Positions 18,047-29,339 are shown, counted from the stretch's first letter. The stretch: 52,169 bases of DNA from Ornithinibacter sp. (GCA_029266735.1 JAQSWG010000004.1:1-52169), one strand, 5' to 3'. Made by a program: numbers and translations. Notes: generated by a model not told the origin, from the sequence alone.

Positions 18047-18646
18047 CTACGTGGGGCTGTACGCCTGCTCGCGGCGTCGGCGCCATCGCCTGACCCGCAG
18101 CCACATCCAGATGAGGACCCACGCGAGGAGGGCCAGCGCGACGATGACGAGGAGCGGCGCGAGGATCGCGATGAGGGACAGGCCGATCGATGCGCCGTCC
18201 TCCACGGTCGAGACGACGGGCGCGCCCGCGCCGACCGTCCCCGCGTTGATGACCGGGCGGGCAGCCATCTTCCCGGTGTGGACCAGCCCGGAGACGATCA
18301 CCCCGAGCACGACGGAGAACCACGCGTTCTCCTCCATCCACGCCGAGTTGTCGAGCTCGGACGCGGCTGTCGACGCCGCGAAGATGAGACCGCCCACGGC
18401 GGGCCGGATGAAGGTCTGGATGGTGTCGTTCACGGTGTCGACGGCGGGGATCTTGTCGAGGACCACCTCGGTGGCGAGAAGGACGGAGCAGATGGCGATG
18501 GCCCAGTTGCTCTCGATCCACTCGTAGCCGGTCGGCAGCACGATGTAGTCCGTGAAGCGGGCGACGAGCGCCACGAGGAGGAACGGGATGTAGGCGTTGA
18601 GGCCGGCCGCGGCGGACAGGCCCATCCCGGTGAGCGCAGCGAGCAC
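18047..18646 (-). CDS. DUF4126 membrane protein
   Basis: About 199 residues with five or six hydrophobic segments. The N-terminal LAALTGMGLSAAAGLNAYIPFLLVAL and the central VHTGKMAARPVINAGT region are typical of the DUF4126 family, whose function is unknown. A basic tail (RVRRWRRRREQ) is cytosolic by the positive-inside rule. I chose GTG 18646 because GGAAGGAG stands eight bases before it; the frame can start at GTG 18664 but has no ribosome site there. Convergent with the lipoprotein, divergent from metG. Confidence 0.8.
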   Translation of the reverse strand: MLAALTGMGLSAAAGLNAYIPFLLVALVARFTDYIVLPTGYEWIESNWAIAICSVLLATEVVLDKIPAVDTVNDTIQTFIRPAVGGLIFAASTAASELDNSAWMEENAWFSVVLGVIVSGLVHTGKMAARPVINAGTVGAGAPVVSTVEDGASIGLSLIAILAPLLVIVALALLAWVLIWMWLRVRRWRRRREQAYSPT

Positions 18647-18766
18647 GGCGATGACTCCTTCCACCGACGACGAGGCGATGCGGTCGTGCCGACGTGACGG
18701 GCGGCCCCCCGAGCGTAGTCCGGCCCGTCGGTCCCCGGGTGCGTCCGAGCAGGGTTCCGCGCCACC

Positions 18767-18772
18767 TAGGAT
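18767..18772 (+). promoter_or_regulatory. -10 element of metG
   Basis: TAGGAT lies eight bases before ATG 18781. AGGGG in the same gap could alternatively act as a ribosome site from an upstream start. Confidence 0.5.
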
Positions 18773-18780
18773 CAGGGGCC

Positions 18781-20583
18781 ATGAAGGTCCTCTCCGCCGT
18801 CGCGTGGCCCTATGCCAACGGGCCGCGCCACCTCGGTCACGTCGCCGGCTTCGGCGTCCCGTCCGACGTCTTCAGCCGCTACATGCGGATGGCGGGCCAC
18901 GACGTGCTCATGGTCAGCGGCTCCGACGAGCACGGCACGCCGATCCTCGTCCTCGCCGACCAGGCCCAGGTCTCCCCGCGGGAGTTCGTCGACACGAACC
19001 ACGCCGTCATCGCCGGCGAGCTCACCGACCTCGGCTGCTCCTACGACCTCTACACGCGGACCACGACCGCCAACCACTACGGCGTCGCGCAGGAGCTCTT
19101 CACGCAGGTCTGGCGCAACGGTTACATGGTCGAGCAGACGACGCAGGGCGCCATCTCGCCGTCCACCGGGCGCACTCTTCCCGACCGCTACATCGAGGGC
19201 ATGTGTCCGATCTGTGGTTACGGCGAGGCGCGGGGCGACCAGTGCGACAACTGCGGGAACCAGCTCGACCCGACCGACCTCATCGACCCGCGCAGCCGGA
19301 TCAACGGCGAGACACCGGAGTTCGTCGAGACCCAGCACTTCCTCCTCGACCTGCCCGCCCTCGCGGATGCGCTGCGCGAGTGGCTCGAGGAGCGTGAGGC
19401 GTCAGGCACCTGGCGCCCCAACGTCATCCGGTTCAGCCTCAACATCCTCGACGACATCCGGCCGCGCGCGATGACCCGGGACATCGACTGGGGCATCCCC
19501 GTGCCGCTCGACGGCTGGCGGGACAACCCGGCCAAGCGCCTCTACGTGTGGTTCGACGCCGTCGTCGGTTACCTGTCCGCCTCGATCGAGTGGGCCCGTC
19601 GCACCGGCGACGCCGACCGCTGGCGGGAGTGGTGGAACGACCCACAGGCCCTCTCCTACTACTTCATGGGCAAGGACAACATCACCTTCCACTCCCAGAT
19701 CTGGCCGGCCGAGCTGCTCGGGTATGCCGGGAAGGGCAGCAAGGGTGGTCAGCCGGGCGACTACGGCGAGCTCAACCTGCCCACCGAGGTCGTCTCCAGC
19801 GAGTACCTGACGATGGAGGGCAGGCAGTTCTCCACCTCCCGTGGTTACACCATCCTCGTGCGTGACGTCCTGGACCGTTACGGCCCGGACGGCATCCGGT
19901 ACTTCATCTGTGCTGCCGGGCCGGAGAGCCAGGACGCGAACTTCACGTGGAAGGAGTTCGTGCAGCGCAACAACTCCGAGCTCGTGGCGGGCTGGGGCAA
20001 CCTCGTGTCCAGGACGGCTGCCATGGTCGCGAGGAGCTTCGGGGAGATCCCGGCGCCGGGGACGCTCGAGCCGGTCGACGAGGAGGTCCGGGCCGCGGTG
20101 CTCCGTGGTTTCCGCAGCGTGGGCGACCTCCTCGAACGTCACCGGCAGAAGGCCGCCGTTGCCGAGGCGATGCGGGTGGTCGCGGAGGTCAACGCCTACG
20201 TGTCGCGCACGGAGCCCTTCAAGCTCAAGGGCGACGAGCAGCGGGAGCGCCTCGCCACGGTGCTCCACACGCTCATGCAGTGCGTGTCGGACCTCAACAC
20301 GATGCTCGCGCCGTTCCTCCCGCACGCCTCCAACCGCGTGCACACCGTGCTGGGGGGTGCTGGTGAGCTCAGCCCTATGCCGCGCCTCGAGACGGTGAGT
20401 GGACTCGACGACGGCGACGAGGGTCGCACCTACCCGGTCATCACGGGTGACTACTCGAGGACACCACGATGGGAGTCACGTCCCGTCGTGGTCGGCACCC
20501 CCATCAGCAAGCCGCTGCCCGTCTTCACCAAGCTCGACGAGTCGGTGGTCGACGAGGAGCTCGCCCGGGCGGCAGGTCTGTGA
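18781..20583 (+). CDS. metG: Methionyl-tRNA synthetase
   Basis: 600 residues, class I synthetase that charges tRNA-Met. The N-terminus [20 protein letters not shown] carries the HIGH-type motif (RHLGH). A zinc knuckle CPIC..CDNC sits near residues 142-160. The KMSKS loop is replaced by QFSTSRG (about 347-353), a variant of the KFSSS-type loop found in actinobacterial MetRS. There is no C-terminal tRNA-binding EMAP extension. The open frame starts at 18694 but the conserved protein begins at ATG 18781. tatD follows after four bases. Confidence 0.97.
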   Translation: MKVLSAVAWPYANGPRHLGHVAGFGVPSDVFSRYMRMAGHDVLMVSGSDEHGTPILVLADQAQVSPREFVDTNHAVIAGELTDLGCSYDLYTRTTTANHYGVAQELFTQVWRNGYMVEQTTQGAISPSTGRTLPDRYIEGMCPICGYGEARGDQCDNCGNQLDPTDLIDPRSRINGETPEFVETQHFLLDLPALADALREWLEEREASGTWRPNVIRFSLNILDDIRPRAMTRDIDWGIPVPLDGWRDNPAKRLYVWFDAVVGYLSASIEWARRTGDADRWREWWNDPQALSYYFMGKDNITFHSQIWPAELLGYAGKGSKGGQPGDYGELNLPTEVVSSEYLTMEGRQFSTSRGYTILVRDVLDRYGPDGIRYFICAAGPESQDANFTWKEFVQRNNSELVAGWGNLVSRTAAMVARSFGEIPAPGTLEPVDEEVRAAVLRGFRSVGDLLERHRQKAAVAEAMRVVAEVNAYVSRTEPFKLKGDEQRERLATVLHTLMQCVSDLNTMLAPFLPHASNRVHTVLGGAGELSPMPRLETVSGLDDGDEGRTYPVITGDYSRTPRWESRPVVVGTPISKPLPVFTKLDESVVDEELARAAGL

Positions 20584-20587
20584 GCCG

Positions 20588-21442
20588 GTGACCTCGCAGC
20601 CGAGCCGACGTGGCGCCCCGGAACCGCCCGACCCCCTGCCGATTCCCGTGGTGGACAACCACACCCATCTCGACATCAGCCGGAACGGCGTGGACGTCGG
20701 AGTAGAGGACCTCCGTCCGGTCCTCGCGGAGGCGGCATCCGTCGGCGTCGACCGCGTCGTCCAGATCGGGTGCGACCTCTCCGGTGCCGAGTTCGCCGTC
20801 GCCGCGTCGGAACGGTATGCCGGTGTGGTCGCCGGCGTCGCACTGCACCCCAACGAGGTGCCGGCCCTCGCCGACAGCGGACGGCTCGACGCGGCATACG
20901 GCGAGATCGAGCGGCTCGCGGGTCACCCGCGGGTGCGGGTGGTGGGGGAGACCGGACTGGACTACTTCAGGACCGGTCCGGAGGGCGTACCGGCGCAGCA
21001 GGAGTCCTTCCGCTGGCACATCGCCCTCGCGAAGCGGCTGGACAAGGTCCTGCAGGTCCATGATCGCGACAGCCATGACGACGTGCTGCGAGTGCTCGCG
21101 GAGGAGGGGGCGCCTGCGAGCACGGTCCTCCACTGCTTCAGCGGCGGTCCCGAGATGGCACGCCAGTGCGTCGAGCGGGGGTACCACCTCTCCTTCAGCG
21201 GCACGGTGACGTTCAAGGGCGCCACGTCGCTGCGCGACGCACTCGCCGTCACGCCGCTCGAGCTGCTCCTCGTCGAGACCGATGCGCCGTACCTCACGCC
21301 CCACCCGTGGCGCGGCGCCCCCAACGCTCCCGCCCTCGTGCCGTTGACCGTGCGGGCAATGGCCTCCGTCCTGGGGGTGGCCGTGCCGACGCTGTGCGAG
21401 GCGCTGAGCGGGAACGCGGAGCGTCTCTACGGCCCGTGGTGA
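20588..21442 (+). CDS. tatD: TatD-family metal-dependent hydrolase
   Basis: 284 residues, TIM-barrel amidohydrolase. Metal ligands are complete: DNHTHLD (HxH), Glu in GETGLDY, His in QVHDRDS, His in LHCFSG and Asp in VETDAPYLTP. TatD proteins are 3'-5' exonucleases acting in DNA repair or RNA turnover. The start is GTG 20588, four bases after the metG stop, so the two are co-transcribed. The longer frame from 20399 lies inside metG. The metG-tatD-rpfB-rsmA order is a conserved actinobacterial block. Confidence 0.94.
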   Translation: MTSQPSRRGAPEPPDPLPIPVVDNHTHLDISRNGVDVGVEDLRPVLAEAASVGVDRVVQIGCDLSGAEFAVAASERYAGVVAGVALHPNEVPALADSGRLDAAYGEIERLAGHPRVRVVGETGLDYFRTGPEGVPAQQESFRWHIALAKRLDKVLQVHDRDSHDDVLRVLAEEGAPASTVLHCFSGGPEMARQCVERGYHLSFSGTVTFKGATSLRDALAVTPLELLLVETDAPYLTPHPWRGAPNAPALVPLTVRAMASVLGVAVPTLCEALSGNAERLYGPW

Positions 21443-22867
<1,425 letters not shown>

Positions 22868-22881
22868 CGCGCTCCGAGCAC

Positions 22882-22913
22882 CGAGGCCCCGGACCGCAAG
22901 GTCCGGGGCCTCG
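22882..22913. terminator. Strong hairpin after rpfB
   Basis: Arms CGAGGCCCCGGACC and GGTCCGGGGCCTCG pair perfectly over 14 bp around a GCAA (GNRA) tetraloop, 14 bases after the rpfB stop. There is no T-run, as is usual for actinobacterial terminators. It separates rpfB from rsmA. Confidence 0.8.
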
Positions 22914-22943
22914 CGGCGTCGGAGGCGACGTCGTCGTCGTCGT

Positions 22944-22949
22944 TATGGT
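22944..22949 (+). promoter_or_regulatory. -10 element of rsmA (leaderless)
   Basis: TATGGT is six bases before ATG 22956 and just beyond the rpfB terminator, so rsmA has its own promoter. Confidence 0.6.
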
Positions 22950-22955
22950 GAGCGC

Positions 22956-23843
22956 ATGACCGAAGGCTCCGACGCCTCGCTCCTCGGAGCCGCGGAGGTC
23001 CGGGAGCTCGCCGCGCGGCACGGCATCCGGCCGACCAAGACCTGGGGGCAGAACTTCGTCGTCGACGGCAACACCGTTCGGCGCATCGTCCGGGTGGCCG
23101 GTGTGGGCGCCGGCGACACCGTCGTCGAGGTGGGCCCGGGACTGGGATCGCTGACGCTCGCCCTCCTCCCGGTCGTCGAGCGCGTCGTGGCGATCGAGGT
23201 GGACCCGACCCTCGCCCGCGCCCTGCCGGGGACCGTGGCCGCGCACGCGCGGTCGCTCGCCGACCGTCTCGAGGTCGTGCAGGCGGATGCGCTCGCCGTG
23301 TCCAGCCTTCCGGGGCCGGCACCCACCGCGCTCGTCGCGAACCTCCCCTACAACGTGTCCGTGCCGGTCGTCCTGCGCTTCCTCGAGCACTTCCCGACGC
23401 TGCGGACGCTTCTGGTCATGGTCCAGATGGAGGTCGCCGAGCGCCTCGCGGCTCCACCCGGCTCCCGGACCTACGGCGTCCCCAGTGTCAAGGCCGCCTG
23501 GTACGCCGACGTCCGGCTCGCCGGTTCGGTCTCGCGCAGCGTGTTCTGGCCGGTGCCCAACGTGGACTCCGGCCTCGTGGCCCTGCGCCGGCGTCCGCCC
23601 CCCCGCACCACGGCCAGCCGGGAGCAGGTGTTCGCCTGCGTCGACGCGGCGTTCGCCCAGCGGCGCAAGACCCTGCGCGCAGCTCTCGCCACGTGGGCGG
23701 GGTCGCCGGCACGGGCGGAGACCGCCCTGCTGGCGGCGGGGATCGACCCGCGCACGCGCGGCGAGCAGCTCGACGTCGCGGCGTTCGCAGCCGTGGCGGC
23801 GGCCCGGTTCCAGCCGGCGTCGGGGTCCCCGGCGGCTGGCTAG
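22956..23843 (+). CDS. rsmA: 16S rRNA dimethyladenosine transferase RsmA (KsgA)
   Basis: 295 residues; dimethylates A1518 and A1519 of 16S rRNA in late 30S assembly. Seen: the family-typical [11 protein letters not shown] start, SAM motif [13 protein letters not shown], acidic EVDP, motif IV NLPYNVS, and the C-terminal helical [12 protein letters not shown]. The frame is open far upstream inside rpfB, but ATG 22956 has the leaderless -10 and starts the conserved protein. ispE starts nine bases after its stop. Confidence 0.96.
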   Translation: MTEGSDASLLGAAEVRELAARHGIRPTKTWGQNFVVDGNTVRRIVRVAGVGAGDTVVEVGPGLGSLTLALLPVVERVVAIEVDPTLARALPGTVAAHARSLADRLEVVQADALAVSSLPGPAPTALVANLPYNVSVPVVLRFLEHFPTLRTLLVMVQMEVAERLAAPPGSRTYGVPSVKAAWYADVRLAGSVSRSVFWPVPNVDSGLVALRRRPPPRTTASREQVFACVDAAFAQRRKTLRAALATWAGSPARAETALLAAGIDPRTRGEQLDVAAFAAVAAARFQPASGSPAAG

Positions 23844-23846
23844 TGT
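23841..23846 (+). promoter_or_regulatory. -10-like hexamer before ispE
   Basis: TAGTGT spans the rsmA stop and precedes ATG 23853 by six bases, the same spacing as the other leaderless starts. Confidence 0.45.
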
Positions 23847-23852
23847 GGGCGC

Positions 23853-24782
23853 ATGACCGCCGCCCCTCTCGCGCCCGGCCCCGTCACGGTGCGCGTCCCG
23901 GCGAAGGTCAACCTCGAGCTGCTCGTCGGACCTCGCCGCGAGGACGGCTACCACGCGTTGTCGACGGTCTTCCACGCGGTGGGCCTCTACGACGACGTGA
24001 CCGTCTCCGTCGCCGACGGCTGGGGCATCAGCGTCTCGGGCCTCCTGGCCGACGCCGTGCCCACCGACGGCAACAACCTCGCGATGCGCGCGGCCCGGCT
24101 GGTCGAGAGCCGCTTCGACGTCGAGCCCGTGCACATCAGCATCCGCAAGGGCATTCCGGTGAGTGGCGGGATGGCGGGCGGATCCGCCGACGCGGCAGCG
24201 ACGCTCGTGGGTCTCGACCACCTGTGGGACCTCGACCTCGACCGCGAGGCCATCGAGGAGCTGGGGGCGGAGCTGGGAAGTGACGTTCCGTTCCTCGTCG
24301 CCGGGGGGACGGCGATGGGTAGCGGACGTGGCGAGCTGCTCGCCCCCGTGCTGGCACGGGGGACGTACCACTGGGTCTTCGCACTCTCCGACGACGGCTT
24401 GTCCACCCCCGCGGTGTATGCCGAGTGCGACCGTCTGCGAGGGAGTGCCCCGGTGCCCGAGCCGGTGCCGAACCCCGCCCTCATGAGCGCCCTGCGCAGC
24501 GGCGACCCGCACGAGCTGGCCCCACAGCTCGCGAACGACCTCCAGGAGGCGGCGCTGTCCCTGCGCCCGGACCTGGGCGAGGTGCTCTCGGCGGGGATGG
24601 AGTACGGCGCACTGGGGGGGATGGTGTCCGGCTCGGGGCCGACCCTCGCCTTCCTCGTCGAGGACAACGAGGCCGGGATCGACCTCGCCGTGGCGCTGAC
24701 GGCGAGCGGTGTGGTCCGCGACGTCCGCCGGGCCAACGGTCCCGTGCACGGTGCCCATGTCATCCACCACCGGGTCGACTAG
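23853..24782 (+). CDS. ispE: 4-diphosphocytidyl-2-C-methyl-D-erythritol kinase
   Basis: 309 residues, GHMP kinase of the methylerythritol phosphate pathway to isoprenoids (here for menaquinone and polyprenyl-phosphate carriers). The N-terminal VPAKVNLELLVG, the phosphate loop PVSGGMAGGSADAAATL (about 107-123), GSDVPF and the C-terminal GMVSGSGPTLAFL motif are intact. No ribosome site is evident; the hexamer at 23841 fits leaderless use. Its TAG stop shares a base with the GTG of the ABC-F gene. Confidence 0.95.
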   Translation: MTAAPLAPGPVTVRVPAKVNLELLVGPRREDGYHALSTVFHAVGLYDDVTVSVADGWGISVSGLLADAVPTDGNNLAMRAARLVESRFDVEPVHISIRKGIPVSGGMAGGSADAAATLVGLDHLWDLDLDREAIEELGAELGSDVPFLVAGGTAMGSGRGELLAPVLARGTYHWVFALSDDGLSTPAVYAECDRLRGSAPVPEPVPNPALMSALRSGDPHELAPQLANDLQEAALSLRPDLGEVLSAGMEYGALGGMVSGSGPTLAFLVEDNEAGIDLAVALTASGVVRDVRRANGPVHGAHVIHHRVD

Positions 24783-26632
24783 TGGCCAACCTCGTCTCCG
24801 TCGAGCGCGCGTCCGTGGCGCTCGGCATCGCCCAGGTGCTCGACGCCGTGTCACTCGGAGTCGGCGGCGGTGACCGCATCGGCGTGGTGGGCCGCAACGG
24901 CGGCGGCAAGACCACCCTGCTCCGCGTCCTGGCCGGGGACCTGCCGGTCGACTCGGGCAGGGTCGCTCGCGTGGGCGGCCTGACGGCGGGAATGCTCACC
25001 CAGGACGACGAGCTGGACGCGTCCGCCTCGGTGAGGACGACGGTGCTCGGTGAGCTGCCGGAGCACGTCTGGGCCTCGGACCCTCGGGTCCGTGACGTGC
25101 TCACCGGTCTCCTCGGTGGCACCGACGCCTCGGCCGTCGGCGGCCTGTCCGCGCCCGTGGGTCCCCTCTCCGGTGGTGAGCGGCGCCGTGTCGCCCTCGC
25201 AGCCCTGCTCGTCGCGTCTCCCACCTTGCTCCTCCTCGACGAGCCCACGAACCACCTCGACGTCGAGGGCGTCGCGTGGCTGGCCGAGCACCTCGTCATC
25301 CGCTACGGCCGTCCGGACAACGCGGTGGTCGCGATCACGCACGACCGGTGGTTCCTCGATGCGATCGCGACGCAGACGTGGGAGGTCGGGTCGGGGGGCG
25401 TCCACGCCTACGACGGCGGGTACGCCGCCTACGTGCTCGCGAAGGCGGAACGCGAGCGGATGGCCGGACTGACCTCGGAACGCCGGGACAACCTGCTGCG
25501 CAAGGAGCTCGCGTGGTTGCGCCGCGGTCCGCCCGCTCGCACGACCAAGCCCAAGTTCAGGATCGACGCGGCCAACGCGCTCATCGCCGACGAGCCGCCG
25601 CCCCGCGACGACGTCGAGCTCGTGCGCTTCGCCACGACGAGGCTCGGCAAGGACGTCGTCGACCTGGTCGACGTTCGCGTGGTGGCGGGCGAGCGCGTGC
25701 TCCTCGACCGCGTCACGTGGCGCCTGGCACCCGGGGAGCGCACCGGCGTCATCGGCGTCAACGGCTCGGGCAAGTCGACACTCCTGCGGGCGATCGCCGG
25801 GGAGGTCCCGCTCGCAGCCGGAAAGCGGAAGGTCGGGGTCACCGTCCGGCTGGCCATGCTCTCCCAGGAGGTCCGTGAGCTGGAGGCCTGGGGGGAGCGC
25901 CGGGTCATCGAGGCGGTCGAGGGCGTCCGCTCGGTGGTGCGGCTCGGGAGGAAGGAGCTCACGGCATCCCAGCTCGCGCAGCGGCTGGGGTTCTCCGGCT
26001 CGCGGCAGCAGACCCGCGTGGGTGACCTCTCCGGTGGCGAGCGGCGGCGGCTCCAGCTCACCAGGCTCCTCATGGACGAGCCGAACGTCCTCCTTCTCGA
26101 CGAGCCCACGAACGACCTGGACATCGAGACGCTCACCTCCCTCGAGGACCTCCTCGACGGCTGGGCCGGGACCCTCGTGGTCGTCTCGCACGACCGTTAC
26201 CTGCTCGAGCGGGTCTGTGACCGGCAGGTCGCCCTCCTCGGCGACGGACGGCTGCGCGAGCTGCCCGGCGGGGTCGCCGAGTACCTTCGCCTGCGGGCCA
26301 CCCCGGAACACCGGGACGGGGGGCGGTATGCCGGTGCTGCGCCGTTCGATGCCGCCGCGTCCGCTGCGGGGGCCGAGGGCGCGCCCGGATCGGCATCCGA
26401 GGTCGAGGGCCGGACACCGGCCGAGGCCAGGGACGCGCGCAAGACGATGGCGCGCGTCGAGAAGCAGCTCGCTCGGCTCGCCGAGCGCGAGGAGCGCCTC
26501 CACGCGGCCATGCTCGCGGCGGCGACGGACCACGCACGGGTGCTGGGCCTCAACCGCGAGCTCCGCGAGATCGTCGACGAGCGAGAGGCGCTCGAGCTCC
26601 AGTGGCTGGAGGCCGCCGAGCTCGCCGGCTGA
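24782..26632 (+). CDS. ABC-F family ATPase (Uup/EttA-like)
   Basis: 616 residues with two ABC ATPase domains and no membrane part. Domain 1: Walker A GRNGGGKTT, signature LSGGERRR, Walker B LLLLDEPTNHLD. Domain 2: GVNGSGKST, LSGGERRR, VLLLDEPTNDLD. The C-terminal 100 residues hold an Ala-rich linker and a charged coiled coil (ARKTMARVEKQLARLAEREE), as in Uup-type members. Such proteins act at the ribosome or on branched DNA; some give antibiotic resistance. GTG 24782 overlaps the ispE stop by one base, so translation is coupled. The longer frame from 24425 is inside ispE. Confidence 0.92.
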   Translation: MANLVSVERASVALGIAQVLDAVSLGVGGGDRIGVVGRNGGGKTTLLRVLAGDLPVDSGRVARVGGLTAGMLTQDDELDASASVRTTVLGELPEHVWASDPRVRDVLTGLLGGTDASAVGGLSAPVGPLSGGERRRVALAALLVASPTLLLLDEPTNHLDVEGVAWLAEHLVIRYGRPDNAVVAITHDRWFLDAIATQTWEVGSGGVHAYDGGYAAYVLAKAERERMAGLTSERRDNLLRKELAWLRRGPPARTTKPKFRIDAANALIADEPPPRDDVELVRFATTRLGKDVVDLVDVRVVAGERVLLDRVTWRLAPGERTGVIGVNGSGKSTLLRAIAGEVPLAAGKRKVGVTVRLAMLSQEVRELEAWGERRVIEAVEGVRSVVRLGRKELTASQLAQRLGFSGSRQQTRVGDLSGGERRRLQLTRLLMDEPNVLLLDEPTNDLDIETLTSLEDLLDGWAGTLVVVSHDRYLLERVCDRQVALLGDGRLRELPGGVAEYLRLRATPEHRDGGRYAGAAPFDAAASAAGAEGAPGSASEVEGRTPAEARDARKTMARVEKQLARLAEREERLHAAMLAAATDHARVLGLNRELREIVDEREALELQWLEAAELAG

Positions 26633-26675
26633 CCACCCTGGGCGGCTGCGGGTGGTCGGGGGCCCGATCGCCCCC
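26631..26675. terminator. Paired hairpins between convergent genes
   Basis: GACCACCC (26631-26638) pairs with GGGTGGTC (26650-26657); directly after it GGGGGC (26658-26663) pairs with GCCCCC (26670-26675). They lie between the ABC-F stop and the stop of the minus-strand fusion gene and could end both transcripts. Confidence 0.6.
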
Positions 26676-26714
26676 GTGCTGCGATTGTCGAGGGACGACC
26701 GCTCCTCCGCCCCG

Positions 26715-29327
26715 TTACCGGATCTTCGCCAGGAGGGGCTCCGGACTGACTGGGTGGGTCCCGGTGCGCCGAGCCGCCAAGCGGGCAGCCTGGGCCCGCA
26801 CGAGGGCGGGACCACGAGTCCACGCGAGCCAGTACGCGATCCCCACCACCAGACCCGCGGCGAAGGCGAACCAGGGGGTCGCGCTCATCGCCGGGACGAC
26901 CTGCCAGTGCGCGACGTAGACGTAGAGCGAGCTGGCGGCGAGCACGTGCAGCGCCGGGACGGCGGCGCGGGGCACCCGCAGGGTCGGCACCCAGAGGACG
27001 AGGAGCACCGCCGCGAGGGTCAGCAGGTCGCGCCGTGGGTTCCCGGAGAAGGTGCCCACGGTGGGCACGGCGACGAGAGTGACGAGAAGCCGTTGTCGAA
27101 CGTCCCCGGCCTTCGCGGCGGCCCAGCCGAGGCAGAAGAGCCACGAGACGACGAGCGCGGAGCCCTGCATGTGGGGCACCGGCGGATGCACGAGGCCTTG
27201 CCACGACAGCATCCCGAGCCCCGCCAGCCCGAGCGGCAGGAGCACGGGAGCTCTCCTCTCCAGGGCGTCGCCCCACGGCGTCGCCACGACGAGGGTGACG
27301 ACCAGCAGCACGAAGACCGCTGACTCGATGAACCAGAAGCGCCAGTCAGGGCCGAGCCGTTCCTCCCCGAAGACCCAGTTGACCAGGCCCAGCGTGGAGA
27401 TCGCGTACTGCCCGAGCAGCACGTGGGCACCCACGATGACGACGAGAGCCGGCGCGGCGACGCGGCGCACCGCGACGAGCAGTCCGCGAACCCGCTCCGG
27501 TCGTGGGGCTTCCGTCAGCCGGAACCTCGCCAGGTTCCAGCCGACGAGGACGAGCAGCGCATGGGCCGTTCCCTGGAGGCGGAACGCGTGGGCGTGCGTC
27601 CCGACGATGAGGAGGATCGCCACCGCGCGCAGCACGACGCTGGTCTCCACGGACCGGGTCAGCACGCGCCCCGCGAACCATGAGCGGTGGCGCGGCCCGG
27701 GGTCGTCTTCTGCTGCTCCGGCGAGCGCCTCGAGGCGAGCGACGCTGTGGAGGTGCCAGTCGGCCGGAAGGTGGCCCAGCCGCTCCTCGACGTGGAGGGA
27801 GACCTCGACGTACGAGAGGGAGTCACCCCCGAGCGAGGTGAACGAGTCCTCCGGTGCCACGGCGTCGCGACCGAGCAGCACGGCGTACCGCTCGGCCAGC
27901 CCGCCGGTGACGGGCGCCTGAGGCGACGCCAGTGGGGAGTCCACGGCCAGCAGGTGGGCCAGAGCGGCGTAGTCGACCTTGCCGCTCGCCAGCCGAGGCA
28001 GCTGGGAGAGCCCGAGGTCCCGCACGTGGAGGACGCGCACGCAACGGTGGGGGAGACCGGCGAGACGTGCCGCAGTGGCCGACAGGTCGCCGGCGGGCGG
28101 GATGCCGTCCGTGCAGACGACCAGCGCCCTCCCCCCGTCGACGCACCGCACGTCGTGTCCTCGGGCCCGGAGGCCGCGCTCGACGTGGTCGAGGTCGACC
28201 CGGTGGCCGAGCACCTTGGCGACCCGGGACCGGCGGCCGGTGACCTCGAGCAGGCCGGCCTCGGTCCAGCGGCCGAGGTCGCCGGTGTGCAGGCGGTCGA
28301 CGGTGCGTCCGAGGGCGAGGTCGGCCGGCTCGTCGGCGTAGCCGAGCATGACGTTCGGGCCGGAGTAGACGATCTCCCCGTCGACGATGTCGACGTGGCC
28401 TCCCGGCACCGGGACGCCGACCGTGCCGGGGTGCTCGGCGGCACGGTCCGGGGGAAGGTAGGTCATCCGCGCCGTCGCCTCGGTCTGGCCGTACATGACG
28501 AACAGGTCCCATCCCCGGCGACGACCCAGCTCGGCGAGGGCGACCACGCGGTGCGGGTCGACGCGCCCCCCGGCCTGGGTGACGGTGCGAAGGTGCGGGA
28601 GGTCGAGGTCGGCGAACCCCGTCCGCTCGAGGAGGTCGAAGGAGTGCGGCACGCCGGCGAGGGTGGTCACCCCGGACCGACGGGCCAGGTCCCAGAAGCA
28701 CGGGTCCGCGACGGAGAGGTCGGTGAGCACGACCGAGGCACCGGCGAGCAGGTGACTGTGGACGACGCTCAGGCCGTAGCAGTAGTGCAGGGGGAGGCTC
28801 GTCACCGCACGGTCCGTGGGGCGGACGGCGAGGTAGTCCGCGATCGCCCGGGCGTTGCTCGCGAGGTTGTCCCAGGAGAGGCGGACCAGGCGGGGTGACC
28901 CGCTGGAGCCGCTCGTGCTCATGAGCAGCGCGAGGTCGGGGTGCAGCGGATGCCGTGCGTCGTGGCGTCGCACCTCGACCCGACCGGCCGGGTCGATGAC
29001 GACATCCGGGTCCCAGGCGGCGGCGATGGCGTCCGCTGCGGGCCCCGGCCCGGGGGTGAGGAGCACCGGATGTCCTGCGCTGTGGGCGGCCAGGTACCCG
29101 ACGAGGGTTCCGAGGCCGTTGGCGCCCTGGACCTGGACGAGCCGCCGCTCGCCCGCGAGCTGCGTCGCTGTGTCGGCAACGAAGTCGGCCAGCTCCGCCC
29201 GGCTGAGGGTTCGCAGCTCCCCGTCCTGGATCACGTGGACGGCAGGCCCCCCGGCGTCGCCGCGGAGGTCGCCCAGCCAGCCGCCGACCCAGGTGGTCGA
29301 CGTCGGGGCGGTCAGGGCGGGGGGCAC
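26715..29327 (-). CDS. Adenylation-carrier-membrane acyltransferase fusion (A-PCP-AT3)
   Basis: 870 residues joining three functions. (1) 1 to about 430: an AMP-forming adenylation domain with STSGSSGSPRLVR (P-loop A3, final Lys as Arg), YGQTEATARMTYL (A5), LHTGDLGRWTEAGLLEVTGRR (A7) and LPRLASGKVDY (A10 Lys). (2) About 465-535: an acyl/peptidyl carrier with GGDSL; Ser503 is the phosphopantetheine site. (3) About 555-870: roughly ten membrane helices like acyltransferase family 3, with GTHAHAF near its start and SLYVYVAHW near its end. There is no condensation or thioesterase domain. It could load an acid on its own carrier and hand it to an acceptor at or across the membrane. The GTG start is leaderless-spaced and preceded by an iron-box-like site. 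Substrate unknown. Confidence 0.88.
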   Translation of the reverse strand: MPPALTAPTSTTWVGGWLGDLRGDAGGPAVHVIQDGELRTLSRAELADFVADTATQLAGERRLVQVQGANGLGTLVGYLAAHSAGHPVLLTPGPGPAADAIAAAWDPDVVIDPAGRVEVRRHDARHPLHPDLALLMSTSGSSGSPRLVRLSWDNLASNARAIADYLAVRPTDRAVTSLPLHYCYGLSVVHSHLLAGASVVLTDLSVADPCFWDLARRSGVTTLAGVPHSFDLLERTGFADLDLPHLRTVTQAGGRVDPHRVVALAELGRRRGWDLFVMYGQTEATARMTYLPPDRAAEHPGTVGVPVPGGHVDIVDGEIVYSGPNVMLGYADEPADLALGRTVDRLHTGDLGRWTEAGLLEVTGRRSRVAKVLGHRVDLDHVERGLRARGHDVRCVDGGRALVVCTDGIPPAGDLSATAARLAGLPHRCVRVLHVRDLGLSQLPRLASGKVDYAALAHLLAVDSPLASPQAPVTGGLAERYAVLLGRDAVAPEDSFTSLGGDSLSYVEVSLHVEERLGHLPADWHLHSVARLEALAGAAEDDPGPRHRSWFAGRVLTRSVETSVVLRAVAILLIVGTHAHAFRLQGTAHALLVLVGWNLARFRLTEAPRPERVRGLLVAVRRVAAPALVVIVGAHVLLGQYAISTLGLVNWVFGEERLGPDWRFWFIESAVFVLLVVTLVVATPWGDALERRAPVLLPLGLAGLGMLSWQGLVHPPVPHMQGSALVVSWLFCLGWAAAKAGDVRQRLLVTLVAVPTVGTFSGNPRRDLLTLAAVLLVLWVPTLRVPRAAVPALHVLAASSLYVYVAHWQVVPAMSATPWFAFAAGLVVGIAYWLAWTRGPALVRAQAARLAARRTGTHPVSPEPLLAKIR

Positions 29328-29333
29328 CCGTCG

Positions 29334-29339
29334 AGACTA
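29334..29339 (-). promoter_or_regulatory. -10 element of the A-PCP-AT3 gene (leaderless)
   Basis: Minus-strand TAGTCT lies six bases before GTG 29327. The iron-box-like operator starts on its upstream edge. Confidence 0.6.
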
